Positions 33,001 to 42,556 of a stretch of DNA of 64,000 nucleotides are shown piece after piece (position 1 is the stretch's first letter; every line of letters starts with the position of its first letter). The notes beneath the pieces were generated by a model, which made no database searches, had not been told where the DNA came from, and saw only the letters and a list, made by a program, of their open reading frames with translations. The DNA is from Unio delphinus (taxonomy: Eukaryota > Mollusca > Bivalvia > Unionida > Unionidae): the NCBI GenBank assembly GCA_029339505.1, contig JAQISU010000115.1, positions 4,505,001-4,569,000 of the forward strand. The letters run 5' to 3'. The position numbers and the translations under genes were made by a program.

Positions 33001-34103
33001 GTTATATTTAGTACTGTGAGTAGTTGGTCAGTAAACTCCAAAATCAGTTATGCAATACTACATGGAAGACTATTGTACACTAGGTTGTCAGTTGCTGCAC
33101 TCTTGCTACAATCACAGTTCAATCCATCATGATAAAAAAAAAATCTGAAGTACAGAGCTCATAACTGGTGTTCTTAATTCATTCTTGTTAGTTCAAATTG
33201 TGAGCTCTTTAACTATGTAATTTTTAGTAGAGGTGTAATGTAAATATTCGATTCTAAGAATAATAAAATACGGTAATTTTGCAGAAAGCTCCACCACGCC
33301 ACTTCAGATTTTCCTGATATATTAGTTAATGATGTCTCTTGATTGCGAGTTGTGTCATGGAATGCGAATGCCAATTCTTTTTTTTCCCCGATATATTTTC
33401 AAATGCATTTTAATATACTTTGCATTTATATACATATATGCTTATAAACTTAATTTCTGTCTCGCTATCACGATATTTTGCACGCATTGACGTGTTTATT
33501 TCATATTTCTTTATGTGGAGCATGTAGCAAGAAAACGTGTTGCAAAACGAAAGTGCGTCCGTATGTTTGAGTCGAGGGTTGTCACTTGGACGGGCTTGTC
33601 AGTTATCAAGTTTGTTAGCTCCCTTTATATCGTCAATAGAGTATACATGGCGAGTGGCTCGATAAAATTAATTAGGTGAATTTTATTTGATACTAAAGAA
33701 AAATAAAATTTAAACAAGTCATATTATTATTTACCTTTAATATATTTTTTGTGGGGTCAATACCAAGCTGATTCATTTGTAGGGTAGACCTTACGTATTC
33801 TGTTTCCAAACAGCGTTTGAATATTTGATGACTACAGTCATAGTAGAAATGCTAGTTTAGTAATTGCACGCGATATTTCGTTAAATGCAACTCTCGTCTC
33901 AAATTGGAAAATCTCCCACCCCCGCTCTCTCCAAATGACGTCCCTGAGGTATTGAATCCTTGACCCGTAGATTTCGAATCCGACACTTCTCCAACAGAGC
34001 AACTGCTGCTCCCCCTTTCATAGTTGTCACTTGTCTTCATCACTTATGAATTTTCTTTTACGATCCAGAGGATTTCTATTAACAATTACGAGATAACCGC
34101 TTT

Positions 34104-34405
34104 GGTGGCCTAGTGGTTAGAGAGTTCGCCGCGGATACGGGAGGTCGTCGGTTCGTTCCCCGGCCGAGTTAATTCAAAAACTTACAAAAATGGTACTAAC
34201 AGCTGCCTCGCTTGACGATCAGCATTAAGAGGTGGTGTCAGGATAATGCGACTGGGTGGGACATCATGTTACATGTCTGCGGCATGATGCCACAGTACTA
34301 CTGTACTAGACATCACTATAAACTGCCTCACTGCAGACATCGTAGCGATATGACTGAAAAATTGTTAAAGCTATGTTAAAAATCCTAATCAAACAAACAA
34401 ACAAT
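34104..34405 (+). mobile_element. tRNA-derived SINE, near full length
   Basis: tRNA-like head with box A TGGCCTAGTGG and box B GGTTCGTTCCCC, a body with GGGTGGGACATCATG and TGTCTGCGGCATGA, and a (CAAA)n tail. The body matches 51850-51965 in reverse and part of 32866-33000. Confidence 0.78.
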
Positions 34406-34699
34406 TACGAGATTCAATTCGCTTTTATTTCTCGTAACCAATCTTCTATGATTTTTATTATGCATGTTCAAATTTTACCATGTCATCTTACTCTGTGAAG
34501 TTTATACTTTAAAAAAAAATATATTAAATCATTTTTAAAATAAAAATCAATATTTTTAAGAAAACAAATAATGTATTGAAAGATGATAGTTCATCTGTAA
34601 ATGAATGTTTTATACAAAAAGAAGATAATGGGCTTTTCTTTTTAGTTATTCTTTCAAGAACTATTTTCTACGAGATTTTGCAAGTAACGAAAGTGCCAG

Positions 34700-34820
34700 T
34701 CTAGGTATGGGTTCGAGTCTCGGATTCGGCCAACGTGGCTATGTGATAAAGCTTGCCAGAAGCTTCTCGTGGGTCGGTGGTTCTTTCCTGGGTTCTTCCT
34801 CCACCATGTATAACCTATCG
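34700..34820 (+). mobile_element. SINE-like repeat cut by Polinton copy 2
   Basis: Box B-like GGGTTCGAGTCTC, then ATAAAGCTTGCCAGAAGC and TTCTTCCTCCACCATG; matches 28365-28480. Its 3' part (GCTGAAAAATGACGATGAAC) resumes after the element at 51124, so the element sits inside it. Confidence 0.6.
34816..34820. repeat. Target-site duplication, left (TATCG)
   Basis: TATCG abuts the left TIR and recurs at 51119-51123 directly after the right TIR. Confidence 0.85.
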
Positions 34821-34998
34821 AGCAGCAGAGAGTGTGAACAGACTTTCTCTAATTGGGGTATATTTTAAGCAAAATATTCTAAGTCTCCATTTGCCAAACT
34901 GAGACTTAACAATTTTAGAGCTCTGTTTGTCAAACGGAGCCTTCCTCAAGGGTAAAAAAAAAGACGCCATTTAGTTGACGTTCACCTCCTCGGCTGCT
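34821..34998 (+). repeat. Left terminal inverted repeat, copy 2
   Basis: 178 bp starting AGCAGCAGAGAGTGTGAAC and closed by GTTCACCTCCTCGGCTGCT, again an inverted repeat within the TIR. Only the outermost bases match copies 1 and 3. Confidence 0.93.
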
Positions 34999-35004
34999 AA
35001 TGCG

Positions 35005-35667
35005 CTAACTAAATATTTGATCAAGTCCGACACGATATCTTGTCCGAGGGTCTGATAAATTTATCGTCACAAATCCGTGTGGGATTGTCTGAGCGTGGCT
35101 AAAGAAATTTCTAAATCGATTATGATCCATATCACCACCGCACCAAGTTTGCCAAATATTTCTAAGAGTATGAGTATCAACTCCGTTAAATACACACAGC
35201 ATATTGCAGTTATCTCTGATCACTTTTGGTATTTGAGTGTAACGTTGAGTGATATATATCACATCGGTGTTTTTGTGACGCCCCCGGGAAAATATTCTAG
35301 CAGGATTCTTTTGATTATCTAACATGATATCATCATATACGACTAAATTGTTAATACTTCCATCAATATCATCAATATTCGGTGCCTCTTCGATATCGGT
35401 TATAAACTCAATAACACCATCGCCGTTAATTTCTTGCGCGGCATCATTAAAATCCTTTAATACTTCATAACATCGTTGATCGTCTACACTCGGAGCAATC
35501 ATGTACAATTTATCCCACTTCATCCATCTCGTTATCAAATTAAGTAGCAATTGTGTTTTACCACTTCCAGATGGTCCGATGATAATCGCGCGAATAGAAT
35601 TTGGTAACATTGCATGGTGTCTAATAGGTTCCCGTCGTCTCGTAGCTGAATAATCAATTACATTCAT
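35005..35667 (-). CDS. A32-like DNA-packaging ATPase (copy 2)
   Basis: 220 residues, complete. Walker A GPSGSGKTQL at about residues 31-40 and Walker B LVVYDDIM; the C-terminus extends ~23 residues past the copy 1 stop and ends GLDQIFS. The start at 35667 was chosen because it matches copy 1; the open frame upstream to 35916 only shadows the PLA2-like and zinc-ribbon genes. 19 bp of AT-rich sequence separate it from the divergent zinc-ribbon gene, a likely shared promoter. Confidence 0.9.
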   Translation of the reverse strand: MNVIDYSATRRREPIRHHAMLPNSIRAIIIGPSGSGKTQLLLNLITRWMKWDKLYMIAPSVDDQRCYEVLKDFNDAAQEINGDGVIEFITDIEEAPNIDDIDGSINNLVVYDDIMLDNQKNPARIFSRGRHKNTDVIYITQRYTQIPKVIRDNCNMLCVFNGVDTHTLRNIWQTWCGGDMDHNRFRNFFSHAQTIPHGFVTINLSDPRTRYRVGLDQIFS

Positions 35668-35686
35668 GCCGTTATATAATATAATT
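35668..35686. promoter_or_regulatory. Divergent AT-rich promoter region (copy 2)
   Basis: CCGTTATATAATATAATT lies between two divergent start codons with TATATAA on one strand and TTATATAA on the other. No room for another promoter. Confidence 0.5.
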
Positions 35687-35869
35687 ATGGATTTATATTG
35701 TGTGAAATGTAGGACGCGTACTGGCACAAATGACTTGACGACTATTACAACGAAAAATAATCGATCAGCGCTTTCTGGTAAATGCGTACAATGTAGTACG
35801 AAAAAATTTAGATTTACTTCCACGAAACCTTTAAAAAAAAACGAGGAGGTGATATTGCAGCCAAATTGA
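35687..35869 (+). CDS. Zinc-ribbon protein with -1 slippery site into PLA2 (copy 2)
   Basis: 60 residues with CVKC and CVQC pairs and KKFRF. In frame, codons AAA AAC at 35837-35842 are preceded by A, giving the heptamer A AAA AAC, a classical -1 frameshift signal. A -1 step there enters the PLA2-like frame directly; without it translation ends at 35869. Zinc ribbon plus PLA2 as one protein is expected from related elements, as I recall them. Confidence 0.72.
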   Translation: MDLYCVKCRTRTGTNDLTTITTKNNRSALSGKCVQCSTKKFRFTSTKPLKKNEEVILQPN

Positions 35870-36201
35870 CAAAACTCCCAGGAACACCGTGGGCAAAGTA
35901 TCCAGGAGAAAAGCATCTTCCAGGATATAGCTACTGTGGACCGGGAACACGATTAGATATCAGACTTGATGATCAAAATCAGCCCCGACCCGGCGAATAT
36001 CCAATAAACGCTATTGATAAGGCGTGTCATGCTCATGATGTCGCTTATAAAAGCAGCAATCTTCAACATAGACATCTCGCAGATGTAAAATTAATTCATG
36101 CGTTAAATGCTATTCCTGATAAATCCTTCAAAGAAAAATTGGCTTCGTGGTTGGTAAAATCTGCTATGAAGGGTAAATTGATGTTAGGTGCTGGTAATTG
36201 A
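35866..36201 (+). CDS. Phospholipase-A2-like protein (copy 2)
   Basis: 111 residues from its first ATG. Calcium-loop YCGPGTRLD and catalytic HAHDVAY are intact. The frame is open upstream to the A-run at 35833, so the ATG overlapping the zinc-ribbon stop by four bases may be unused if frameshifting makes the fusion. The C-terminal helix with KSAMKGKLMLG matches copy 1. Confidence 0.82.
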   Translation: MTKLPGTPWAKYPGEKHLPGYSYCGPGTRLDIRLDDQNQPRPGEYPINAIDKACHAHDVAYKSSNLQHRHLADVKLIHALNAIPDKSFKEKLASWLVKSAMKGKLMLGAGN

Positions 36202-36216
36202 AAATGCTAGCATTTT
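36201..36216. repeat. Mini-hairpin AAAATGCTAGCATTTT, absent from copy 1
   Basis: Perfect 16-bp palindrome in the PLA2-integrase spacer, touching the PLA2 stop codon. Copy 1 has only AATTAATAAT at this point (6159-6168). Confidence 0.92.
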
Positions 36217-36219
36217 AAT

Positions 36220-37167
36220 ATGGAATCTATTTATTATTCTCCGAGAGGATACTGGAGAGGTTACGCAGCAATTAATAAACTCGCTAGTGCATCAAAGGTG
36301 AAAAAAACTACAGCGGCAAACTGGTTATCTAAACAGGCAATATGGCAAATTTATCTACCAGCGCCTAAACAAATTAACTATTCGCATTTTGATGTTACAA
36401 CACCTAATGAAGTTCATCAAGCTGATATACTATTTCTGCCGCATGACAACGGTTACAAATACGCGTTAACGTTAGTTGATATTGCAAGTCGATACAAAGA
36501 AGCAGAACCATTAAGGACAAAATCATCTACTGAAGTAGCTTCTGCATTTGAGAGGATTTATCGACGAGGTCCTCTGCGCTGGCCAAATCTCTTACAAGTT
36601 GATCCTGGTAAGGAATTTCAAGGTGTTGTTACATCTACGATGAAACATCATAATGTCGCCATCAGACGAGGACACACTGCGCTACATCGCGATCAGGCAA
36701 TTGTTGAACGGTTTAATAAAACCCTTGCTGAGCGGTTATTCGGATATCAATACGCAAAAGAATTCATCCAGGATAAACGATCCCGTGAATGGGTCAAGAG
36801 ATTACCAGCTGTGATTACCGCAATCAATAATGAGATTACTAGAATAATTAATATGAAACCTGTCAACGCTATTAAGAAGGCGTCTATCAAAATGGAAATC
36901 CAAGGAATTTCACAAAAAGAACCAATTCTTGGTAGTAATGTCATTGTAAGGTACTTATATGAACCAGGAGAGCTTGAGGGTGGTAAAAAAAGAGCTACTG
37001 ATCCTATTTGGAGCGTCACTACGCATAAAATATCCGGCATAACACGATCAACTGGTAGACCTCCAATCTATAGACTGGATTCAACTGCTCCTCAGCGGGG
37101 TTTTACACGCGAACAATTACAAGTGATTCCTGAGGATACTCAATTACCACCGCGTGGTCTTAATTAG
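36220..37167 (+). CDS. Retrovirus-like integrase (copy 2)
   Basis: 315 residues, intact. DDE residues lie in HQADILF, LQVDPGKEF and AIVERFNKT, with 34 residues between the second D and the E. The C-terminal part (about 230-315) holds a VRYLYEPGELEGG beta segment and a chromodomain-side tail (STAPQRGFTREQL) missing from copy 1. Its last 8 bases overlap the polymerase gene tail-to-tail. Confidence 0.92.
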   Translation: MESIYYSPRGYWRGYAAINKLASASKVKKTTAANWLSKQAIWQIYLPAPKQINYSHFDVTTPNEVHQADILFLPHDNGYKYALTLVDIASRYKEAEPLRTKSSTEVASAFERIYRRGPLRWPNLLQVDPGKEFQGVVTSTMKHHNVAIRRGHTALHRDQAIVERFNKTLAERLFGYQYAKEFIQDKRSREWVKRLPAVITAINNEITRIINMKPVNAIKKASIKMEIQGISQKEPILGSNVIVRYLYEPGELEGGKKRATDPIWSVTTHKISGITRSTGRPPIYRLDSTAPQRGFTREQLQVIPEDTQLPPRGLN

Positions 37168-40100
37168 CACCCAGGGTGCTGTCACCCCGGCGTCTATTAC
37201 ACTCAAGACAGGTCAACATCACATTGTTTCTGACATGACCGAGATTGTTATCTTTTCTATCTACGGTGAATTGGCGAGGATCTTTATCCGACCAATTCCA
37301 ACTCATTATACAATTACAACTCGCGCAGTGATTGTTCTGTTGTTGCTTTAGTGTCTTAATTAATTCAGCATCAATGTCAAATTCTCTTTTATTTTTTTTA
37401 TCCTGTTGTTTATAACCAGAGAGTTTTTTTCTGATTATATTATCATCGGTGTGTATATTACTTATTGTATTGTCATTATCATTAACCACAATTCTTCGAA
37501 GTTGGTTTATTCGCCGTACTCTGGATACTGCGAGATAAACTAAATTTGACCACTCAATATGATTATCTACTATCCAAAGAGTTGTATCGGATATAGTCAA
37601 TCCCTGTGAAGAGTGTATTGTTGCTGCATAACCTAACGTCCATGGGGATTTATCAGCACCTAATGTATCTTTAACGACGCTGATATCAACCAGCACAATA
37701 TCATTTAATACTAAATTCTGCTTTTGTTGTTGTCCAGGAATGTCAACGTCGATATTCTGCTTTCGTGTATCCTTAGGTCTATAACAGAGTGGTACTGGAA
37801 GTGTTGCAAATTTTTCTTTATGTAGCGCAAACAATTTCATCTGAAGTGCGTCTCTGACTATTTTTCTACTCGCGATTATTAAATCATTTGGCTTCCACAT
37901 TTCCCAAAAATCATTCATGGGAGTTTCAGAGATTATTTCACGCGCTATTTCACATTGGATTTTATCCGGTTGCAATCTAATTAGCGCTTTGAATTCTCGT
38001 AATTGTTCATCAAGTGATCTATGGTCGGTATTAATCTCTTCATAATAATCTACAAATCCTTTTAACCATTCATGTGGAGATCCACCAACAAATGGCTGCG
38101 GTTGGCCGTGATCCCCGCACATGACGACTTTTGTATTTTTCAATAACAACCATTCAAGAAATATCTGTAATACTGTTAACGATACCGTGCATATTTCATC
38201 CCAGATTATTACATCAGGAATGAATTTATCGCCCATTCGATCAGGAGTCCAATTATCGCCTTTCCATCGAAAGAAGCTGTGATAGGTACAAGCTTTTACT
38301 CCACGCGCTATCATCTCTCTGGCGAGTCTGTGAGTTGGTGTTAACACAATCATGTTAGAAACGCTAGCGTTTCTACGGAATAATTCGATTGCACGAGTTG
38401 TCTTTCCTGATCCACCACAGCCGTTTAAATAAACTGTCTTGTATCTACAAATCGGATCTGATACGGGCGGTGCAGTAGAAAATTCTGATTGAATCTCTGA
38501 GATATTATGGTTACTTTTCAAGTATTTATCATCCATAGCAACATCTGCGGATTTACAATACTCATGTAGTGTTTCTTTTTTAAACCTCCAATTCCCCCAC
38601 GCTTCCTTAGGATCTGTGAATTTAGCTACATCTGATTTGTATTTTTCATGGATATACATCGAATCAGTAGCTACTCTAACCGCGGTATTAGGAAATCTAT
38701 TTATCATCGAGAATAGATTAATACAAGAATAGGCTAGCATAGAACTTCTCAAATGTGTGTATTGACAACTTTTTCCATCACAGTAGGTAACAACCGTACC
38801 TAGTTTCTTACCATTTCGAAGGACATCATCTACCCAAACATTATTAGTTCCGCTCGCAGATTTGTAAGCTTCCTCATCTAATTCCCCTGATAGAAAAGCG
38901 TTCTTACGGGTTACAAATTTCCCTTTTTTTATTAAATCAGATATTATGAAATTGTATTCTTCATCGTCTATGATTAATCTCGAAGAATATTTTGCATTGT
39001 CAAATCTTCCACCTTGAGTGAATTTACCGATTATTTTTCGTCCGAGATCTTTAGCCTCTCTATTACTACCTTCGAATAATTTCTTAGACCAATCTATGAT
39101 TTGTTCCTCGCTGAAATTCTTCGAATTTCCATCTAGAAATTGTTTTCGTTGTTCGTTAATTATTTTTTCGAGATCGGGTTTTGGTAACCAAACATCTTTC
39201 TGAGCGTTATAACAAATAATCGCTTCACTGACAATTAACGATATTAGCATACCACAATCGATCATATACCGCAATAGCACAATTGACATCCACGCTTTTT
39301 CATACATATGTCTACCAAGCCAAAGATAACTACACGGATGTAACCCTGTAGCTAATTCGAATGATATCACACGAGCGAACCCGGTTAAATCAAAATCAGG
39401 CAATGGACCATTAATCGCAACACGAGTCATTTCATGTGTGGGATGTCCAAATCGTTTAAAATATTCAGAGCATTTTCCATATCCGAGAAAACTTCCAGGA
39501 TAACACGCGGATATATCAATTGAAATCATACCATCACGTGAGTATTTCGTATTCCACAATCCTCCATGACCAAATTCGACGCAACTCAACTTCACATCCT
39601 CCAGAAAATCACTTCGTGTTGGACGCCATGAATTCTTTTCTCGTGCGAAGTGAGCTACCACTGATGGAATAGTAAAACTATCCGTAAGTAGTTTTTCTGT
39701 AGAAATGCTAGTGTTTCCCTCTGAAAATTCTTTAGAATTTTCTAAATACTCATTAGCGATTTTTCTCATTCTAGTATCTAATTCTTCAGTTCGATATAAT
39801 TCACCATTTGGTTTTACAAACTGATCAAATCCTATTTCCGGATCCTCATTACTCCTGAGTAACCATACTGACACAGGGTCGTCTTTGGTTAACACGTGAA
39901 TAGCATCAAATAATTTCTCTTCATAGAAATCATCCCTAGAAAATTCTTTAGGGATATATCGAATAGTTCTTTCTCGTGGAAATATATTTACCGCTGGTGT
40001 CCACGCGTGTTTGTTATGATCAATAATTTCAATTGGAGCTCCTCGCGATTGATATTTCGGTTCGTATAATACTTCTCCGGTTATTGTCGCTACCGATATT

Positions 40101-40807
40101 GGAAATTTTAATAATGCTTCTAATTTAGCTATATCGGAAATCGTTGCCCCGCGCTGTTTCACTGTCAATTCCCATTCGGTTATTTTTTTTCTTCGTAGAT
40201 CAGTTAATTTGTTTCCCCGGGATGCATTTGTAAAGTATTCTATTAACCGTGTTGCTACACAATTAAGTGGCAAAACCACTGATGATGAAAACATCGGAGC
40301 TAGTTTTGTAATATTAGGATTATTATTTATTGGATATAACCCATACACAACTGCTGTTACAGGGTAAGATTTCTCATAGTATGGTTTGTCAATTCCAGTT
40401 AGAATTCCTGGTTTGGAATCTCTACTCACAATAACAGTTTTTTTATCCTTAAGGATTGGGTCAAATTTATCTCTGATAATCCATTCACCTTCCTCTTCGA
40501 TAATGAATTTTATTCTAAAAAAATACTTCAGTAGAGATTTCCCGCCAAGGTGTGAAAGTATCACAGCTGCTCTTATATCATTCATAGTAGCATCAATTAC
40601 GGGTATATTGACATCTTCATCAATAATTCGAAATGTCGACCACGTATGAGATGCTCCATCACGCTTAAACTCATTAAAACAGTCGCTGATTTTACTCAAT
40701 ATGGTTTTGTCATCTACTAGACTTTTAGGTATATCAGAGATTCTATCGAGATTAAATCTAACATTTTTCCAAGGCTTAATTTTCGATAATCTCTTGAACT
40801 CCTTCAT
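37160..40807 (-). CDS. Family B DNA polymerase-SF1 helicase-HNH fusion (copy 2)
   Basis: 1215 residues from MKEFKRLSK. Motif A DISACYPGSF, motif C ATDSMY, then helicase GCGGSGKTT, IIWDEIC, GDHGQPQP, HSSQGLT, AVSRVRR and the C-terminal HNH with two CxxC pairs. It is longer than copy 1 because of insertions in tolerant loops; at least two of them are mini-hairpins (39701-39742 and 38356-38375, the latter giving NASVS just after the Walker A helix). Only one N-terminal repeat unit is present. Confidence 0.9.
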   Translation of the reverse strand: MKEFKRLSKIKPWKNVRFNLDRISDIPKSLVDDKTILSKISDCFNEFKRDGASHTWSTFRIIDEDVNIPVIDATMNDIRAAVILSHLGGKSLLKYFFRIKFIIEEEGEWIIRDKFDPILKDKKTVIVSRDSKPGILTGIDKPYYEKSYPVTAVVYGLYPINNNPNITKLAPMFSSSVVLPLNCVATRLIEYFTNASRGNKLTDLRRKKITEWELTVKQRGATISDIAKLEALLKFPISVATITGEVLYEPKYQSRGAPIEIIDHNKHAWTPAVNIFPRERTIRYIPKEFSRDDFYEEKLFDAIHVLTKDDPVSVWLLRSNEDPEIGFDQFVKPNGELYRTEELDTRMRKIANEYLENSKEFSEGNTSISTEKLLTDSFTIPSVVAHFAREKNSWRPTRSDFLEDVKLSCVEFGHGGLWNTKYSRDGMISIDISACYPGSFLGYGKCSEYFKRFGHPTHEMTRVAINGPLPDFDLTGFARVISFELATGLHPCSYLWLGRHMYEKAWMSIVLLRYMIDCGMLISLIVSEAIICYNAQKDVWLPKPDLEKIINEQRKQFLDGNSKNFSEEQIIDWSKKLFEGSNREAKDLGRKIIGKFTQGGRFDNAKYSSRLIIDDEEYNFIISDLIKKGKFVTRKNAFLSGELDEEAYKSASGTNNVWVDDVLRNGKKLGTVVTYCDGKSCQYTHLRSSMLAYSCINLFSMINRFPNTAVRVATDSMYIHEKYKSDVAKFTDPKEAWGNWRFKKETLHEYCKSADVAMDDKYLKSNHNISEIQSEFSTAPPVSDPICRYKTVYLNGCGGSGKTTRAIELFRRNASVSNMIVLTPTHRLAREMIARGVKACTYHSFFRWKGDNWTPDRMGDKFIPDVIIWDEICTVSLTVLQIFLEWLLLKNTKVVMCGDHGQPQPFVGGSPHEWLKGFVDYYEEINTDHRSLDEQLREFKALIRLQPDKIQCEIAREIISETPMNDFWEMWKPNDLIIASRKIVRDALQMKLFALHKEKFATLPVPLCYRPKDTRKQNIDVDIPGQQQKQNLVLNDIVLVDISVVKDTLGADKSPWTLGYAATIHSSQGLTISDTTLWIVDNHIEWSNLVYLAVSRVRRINQLRRIVVNDNDNTISNIHTDDNIIRKKLSGYKQQDKKNKREFDIDAELIKTLKQQQNNHCASCNCIMSWNWSDKDPRQFTVDRKDNNLGHVRNNVMLTCLECNRRRGDSTLGAN
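38356..38375. repeat. Mini-hairpin in the helicase gene (copy 2)
   Basis: Perfect 20-bp palindrome TAGAAACGCTAGCGTTTCTA. Copy 1 lacks it (RRSTMIV there); copy 3 has a 16-bp version at 63799-63814. Confidence 0.93.
39701..39742. repeat. Two back-to-back mini-hairpins in the polymerase gene (copy 2)
   Basis: AGAAATGCTAGTGTTTC (imperfect) followed by GAAAATTCTTTAGAATTTTC (39723-39742, 9-bp arms). They form an in-frame insertion relative to copy 1 at about 9515-9540. Confidence 0.85.
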
Positions 40808-40849
40808 ATTATAATTAAAACAAGTATTTAAATAAGAAAATTTTATATA

Positions 40850-41179
40850 ATGAATCATTGCAAATGGCTTATGATTGGATCAAAGACTCCATGTAACAAA
40901 TCATGCAGAAATGAATTCTGTGGGTATCATATGCAGAGTGTGAGAAACGGTTCGGAGGGACCTCTACCATGCTTGCATTGTGGGGTAGGTGTAAGAGGCA
41001 AGTCGCAGTTATGCATTAATTGCGGGGGTAAGCGTTATAGAGAGTTAAAACGTTATTATGACAAGCGAAGAATCAAAAATCCTGACGACGTCAATAGCAA
41101 AATCATAAAAACTGCTCAAGATTACTTAGGCAGATTTTCCAATGTTATAATTCAGCCAATTAACAAATTAGACAAATAG
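40850..41179 (+). CDS. Cys-rich putative zinc-binding protein (copy 2)
   Basis: 109 residues; CNKSC, CGYH, CLHC, CINC and the basic KRYRELKRYYDKR helix are kept, the tail is shorter than in copies 1 and 3. Start codon in TATATAATG. Diverges from the polymerase gene with 42 bp between. Confidence 0.75.
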   Translation: MNHCKWLMIGSKTPCNKSCRNEFCGYHMQSVRNGSEGPLPCLHCGVGVRGKSQLCINCGGKRYRELKRYYDKRRIKNPDDVNSKIIKTAQDYLGRFSNVIIQPINKLDK

Positions 41180-41196
41180 ATATATTATATATACAA

Positions 41197-41682
41197 ATGA
41201 GCCAAGAATTTCAAAGACATCCTGTTATTAAAAATTACGAAGCTTCTAGTGATGGTGTTGTTAGACACAGTAAAAATAAGAAATCTGTTGGGCGGGATAA
41301 TGGTATGGGTTATTTGATGTTTAATGCTGGAGGGAAAATGTATCTCAATCACCGTTTCGTTTATGAAGTACATAATGGATTAATCAAGGATGGTTTTGTT
41401 ATTGATCATATTGATTCTAATCCCAAGAATAACAAATTGAACAACCTTCAAGCTATTTCTCAATGTGAAAACACAAAACGAGGAAGAACTGGGAAATACC
41501 CGAAAATTGCTAGACCAGTAAGATCGTTTAATACTGACACGGAGATGGTATTTCAATCAATGTCAGAAGCTGGTAAGTATTTCGATATTTTCCCCCCCTC
41601 GGTACAAAAAGTAGCAGAAGGAATTTATAAGACCGCTTTTTCAAAGCGTTTTAAAAACAAAATTCAGTTTGTTTATGTATAA
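41197..41682 (+). CDS. HNH homing-type endonuclease with NUMOD domain (copy 2)
   Basis: 161 residues. HNH core NHRFVYEVH, VIDHIDSNPKNN, NLQAISQCEN, and NUMOD1-like FQSMSEAGKYF. It keeps full length although the following spacer has been expanded by about 1 kb. Confidence 0.85.
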   Translation: MSQEFQRHPVIKNYEASSDGVVRHSKNKKSVGRDNGMGYLMFNAGGKMYLNHRFVYEVHNGLIKDGFVIDHIDSNPKNNKLNNLQAISQCENTKRGRTGKYPKIARPVRSFNTDTEMVFQSMSEAGKYFDIFPPSVQKVAEGIYKTAFSKRFKNKIQFVYV

Positions 41683-41915
41683 TACGGGAGATAACTCCGT
41701 TAGGTATAACGCGTGTGAAATCTGTAGGATTTCCACCAATGACAGAGTTACGGATCTTAAACATTGAAATCTATGTGTCATTTACCTATGTTCGCTCAGC
41801 CGGAACACGAGTGTTTCCTATTCATTGAAGTAGGTGGGCGTGGTTAAAATTCCTTGTATTACAATGATCTAATTGATAAGGATATATATACTAAAAAATC
41901 TCTATTTTGTATGAC

Positions 41916-41995
41916 GGCTCTGTGGTGTAATGGTATAGTGTGTTTGTCTTGTAAACATAGATCTATATCAACTACGTGTTCGGTCCCCATAGCAG
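41916..41995 (+). ncRNA. Degenerate tRNA-Thr(TGT)-like sequence
   Basis: The 5' half matches tRNA-Thr: GGCTCTGTGG, box A-like TGGTGTAATGG, and an anticodon loop CTTGTAA with TGT at 41950-41952. The acceptor can pair with CATAGC with one mismatch. The variable/T region is altered by an extra ~12 bases and a poor T stem (TGTTCGGTCC). Probably a tRNA pseudogene or SINE head, not a working tRNA. Confidence 0.5.
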
Positions 41996-42065
41996 ATACA
42001 TTATTTGATGGCGAAACGGAAGATGTTTTTATATTAATTGGGGGGGAGGGGCGGATCCCCCTCAG

Positions 42066-42175
42066 CCAAACCAACATTGTAACTCATGCTATCGCATTCT
42101 CGGTAGCGTGGGTTGGTGTTTTTTCCAACTCATGCAACCATGAAATCGAATTCATGTGTTGCCATGTTGGTTTGG
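42066..42175 (+). ncRNA. Possible structured RNA with three-way junction
   Basis: Outer stem CCAAACCAACAT (42066-42077) / ATGTTGGTTTGG (42164-42175); first hairpin 42081-42094 with 42101-42114, 14 pairs of which three are G-T; second hairpin 42135-42144 with 42151-42161, one bulge. Wobble pairs favour RNA over DNA palindromes. Function unknown. Confidence 0.4.
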
Positions 42176-42513
42176 TTTACCACGCCCACATCACATTACC
42201 ATCATCGTTCCATTGAATTATAATCCATCCTTAATTAAGTACATGTTATGCCTAAAATTTGCCGCAACACTCGAGCGCGGAGATATATGGCATACCGTCC
42301 TATGTGTATATAACCGCCTACAACACTAGATCAGGGGTTATTGTGCCGTCATCCATTCATTCATTGTTCACCTATAATCTATTGTTATGTGTTTGTCGGT
42401 TGTAACCGTTGAGCGCTGCTTGATGTATAAAACACCAAGTGGGTTCAAAACGGTGAATGTGTGCAGTCGTCATTCATTATATATAATCATAATCACCTAT
42501 AATCGCATTAAGC

Positions 42514-42556
42514 TTCTGGGTATACTAAGATGATCAACACCTTAGTGTATCCAGAA
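42514..42556 (+). promoter_or_regulatory. 16-bp stem with G-T pairs upstream of a small gene (copy 2)
   Basis: TTCTGGGTATACTAAG (42514-42529) pairs with CTTAGTGTATCCAGAA (42541-42556) if two G-U wobbles are allowed; loop ATGATCAACAC. Possible transcript terminator or processing element. Confidence 0.45.

Noticed and set aside
35668..35916. N-terminal extension of the copy 2 ATPase
   Set aside because: It overlaps the divergent zinc-ribbon and PLA2 genes antisense and is not shared with copy 1; start taken at 35667.
36747..37040. Antisense frame opposite the integrase gene
   Set aside because: Shadow of the integrase; no independent support.
41916..41995. Functional tRNA-Thr gene
   Set aside because: T arm and variable region do not fold and the acceptor has a mismatch; kept only as a tRNA-like sequence.
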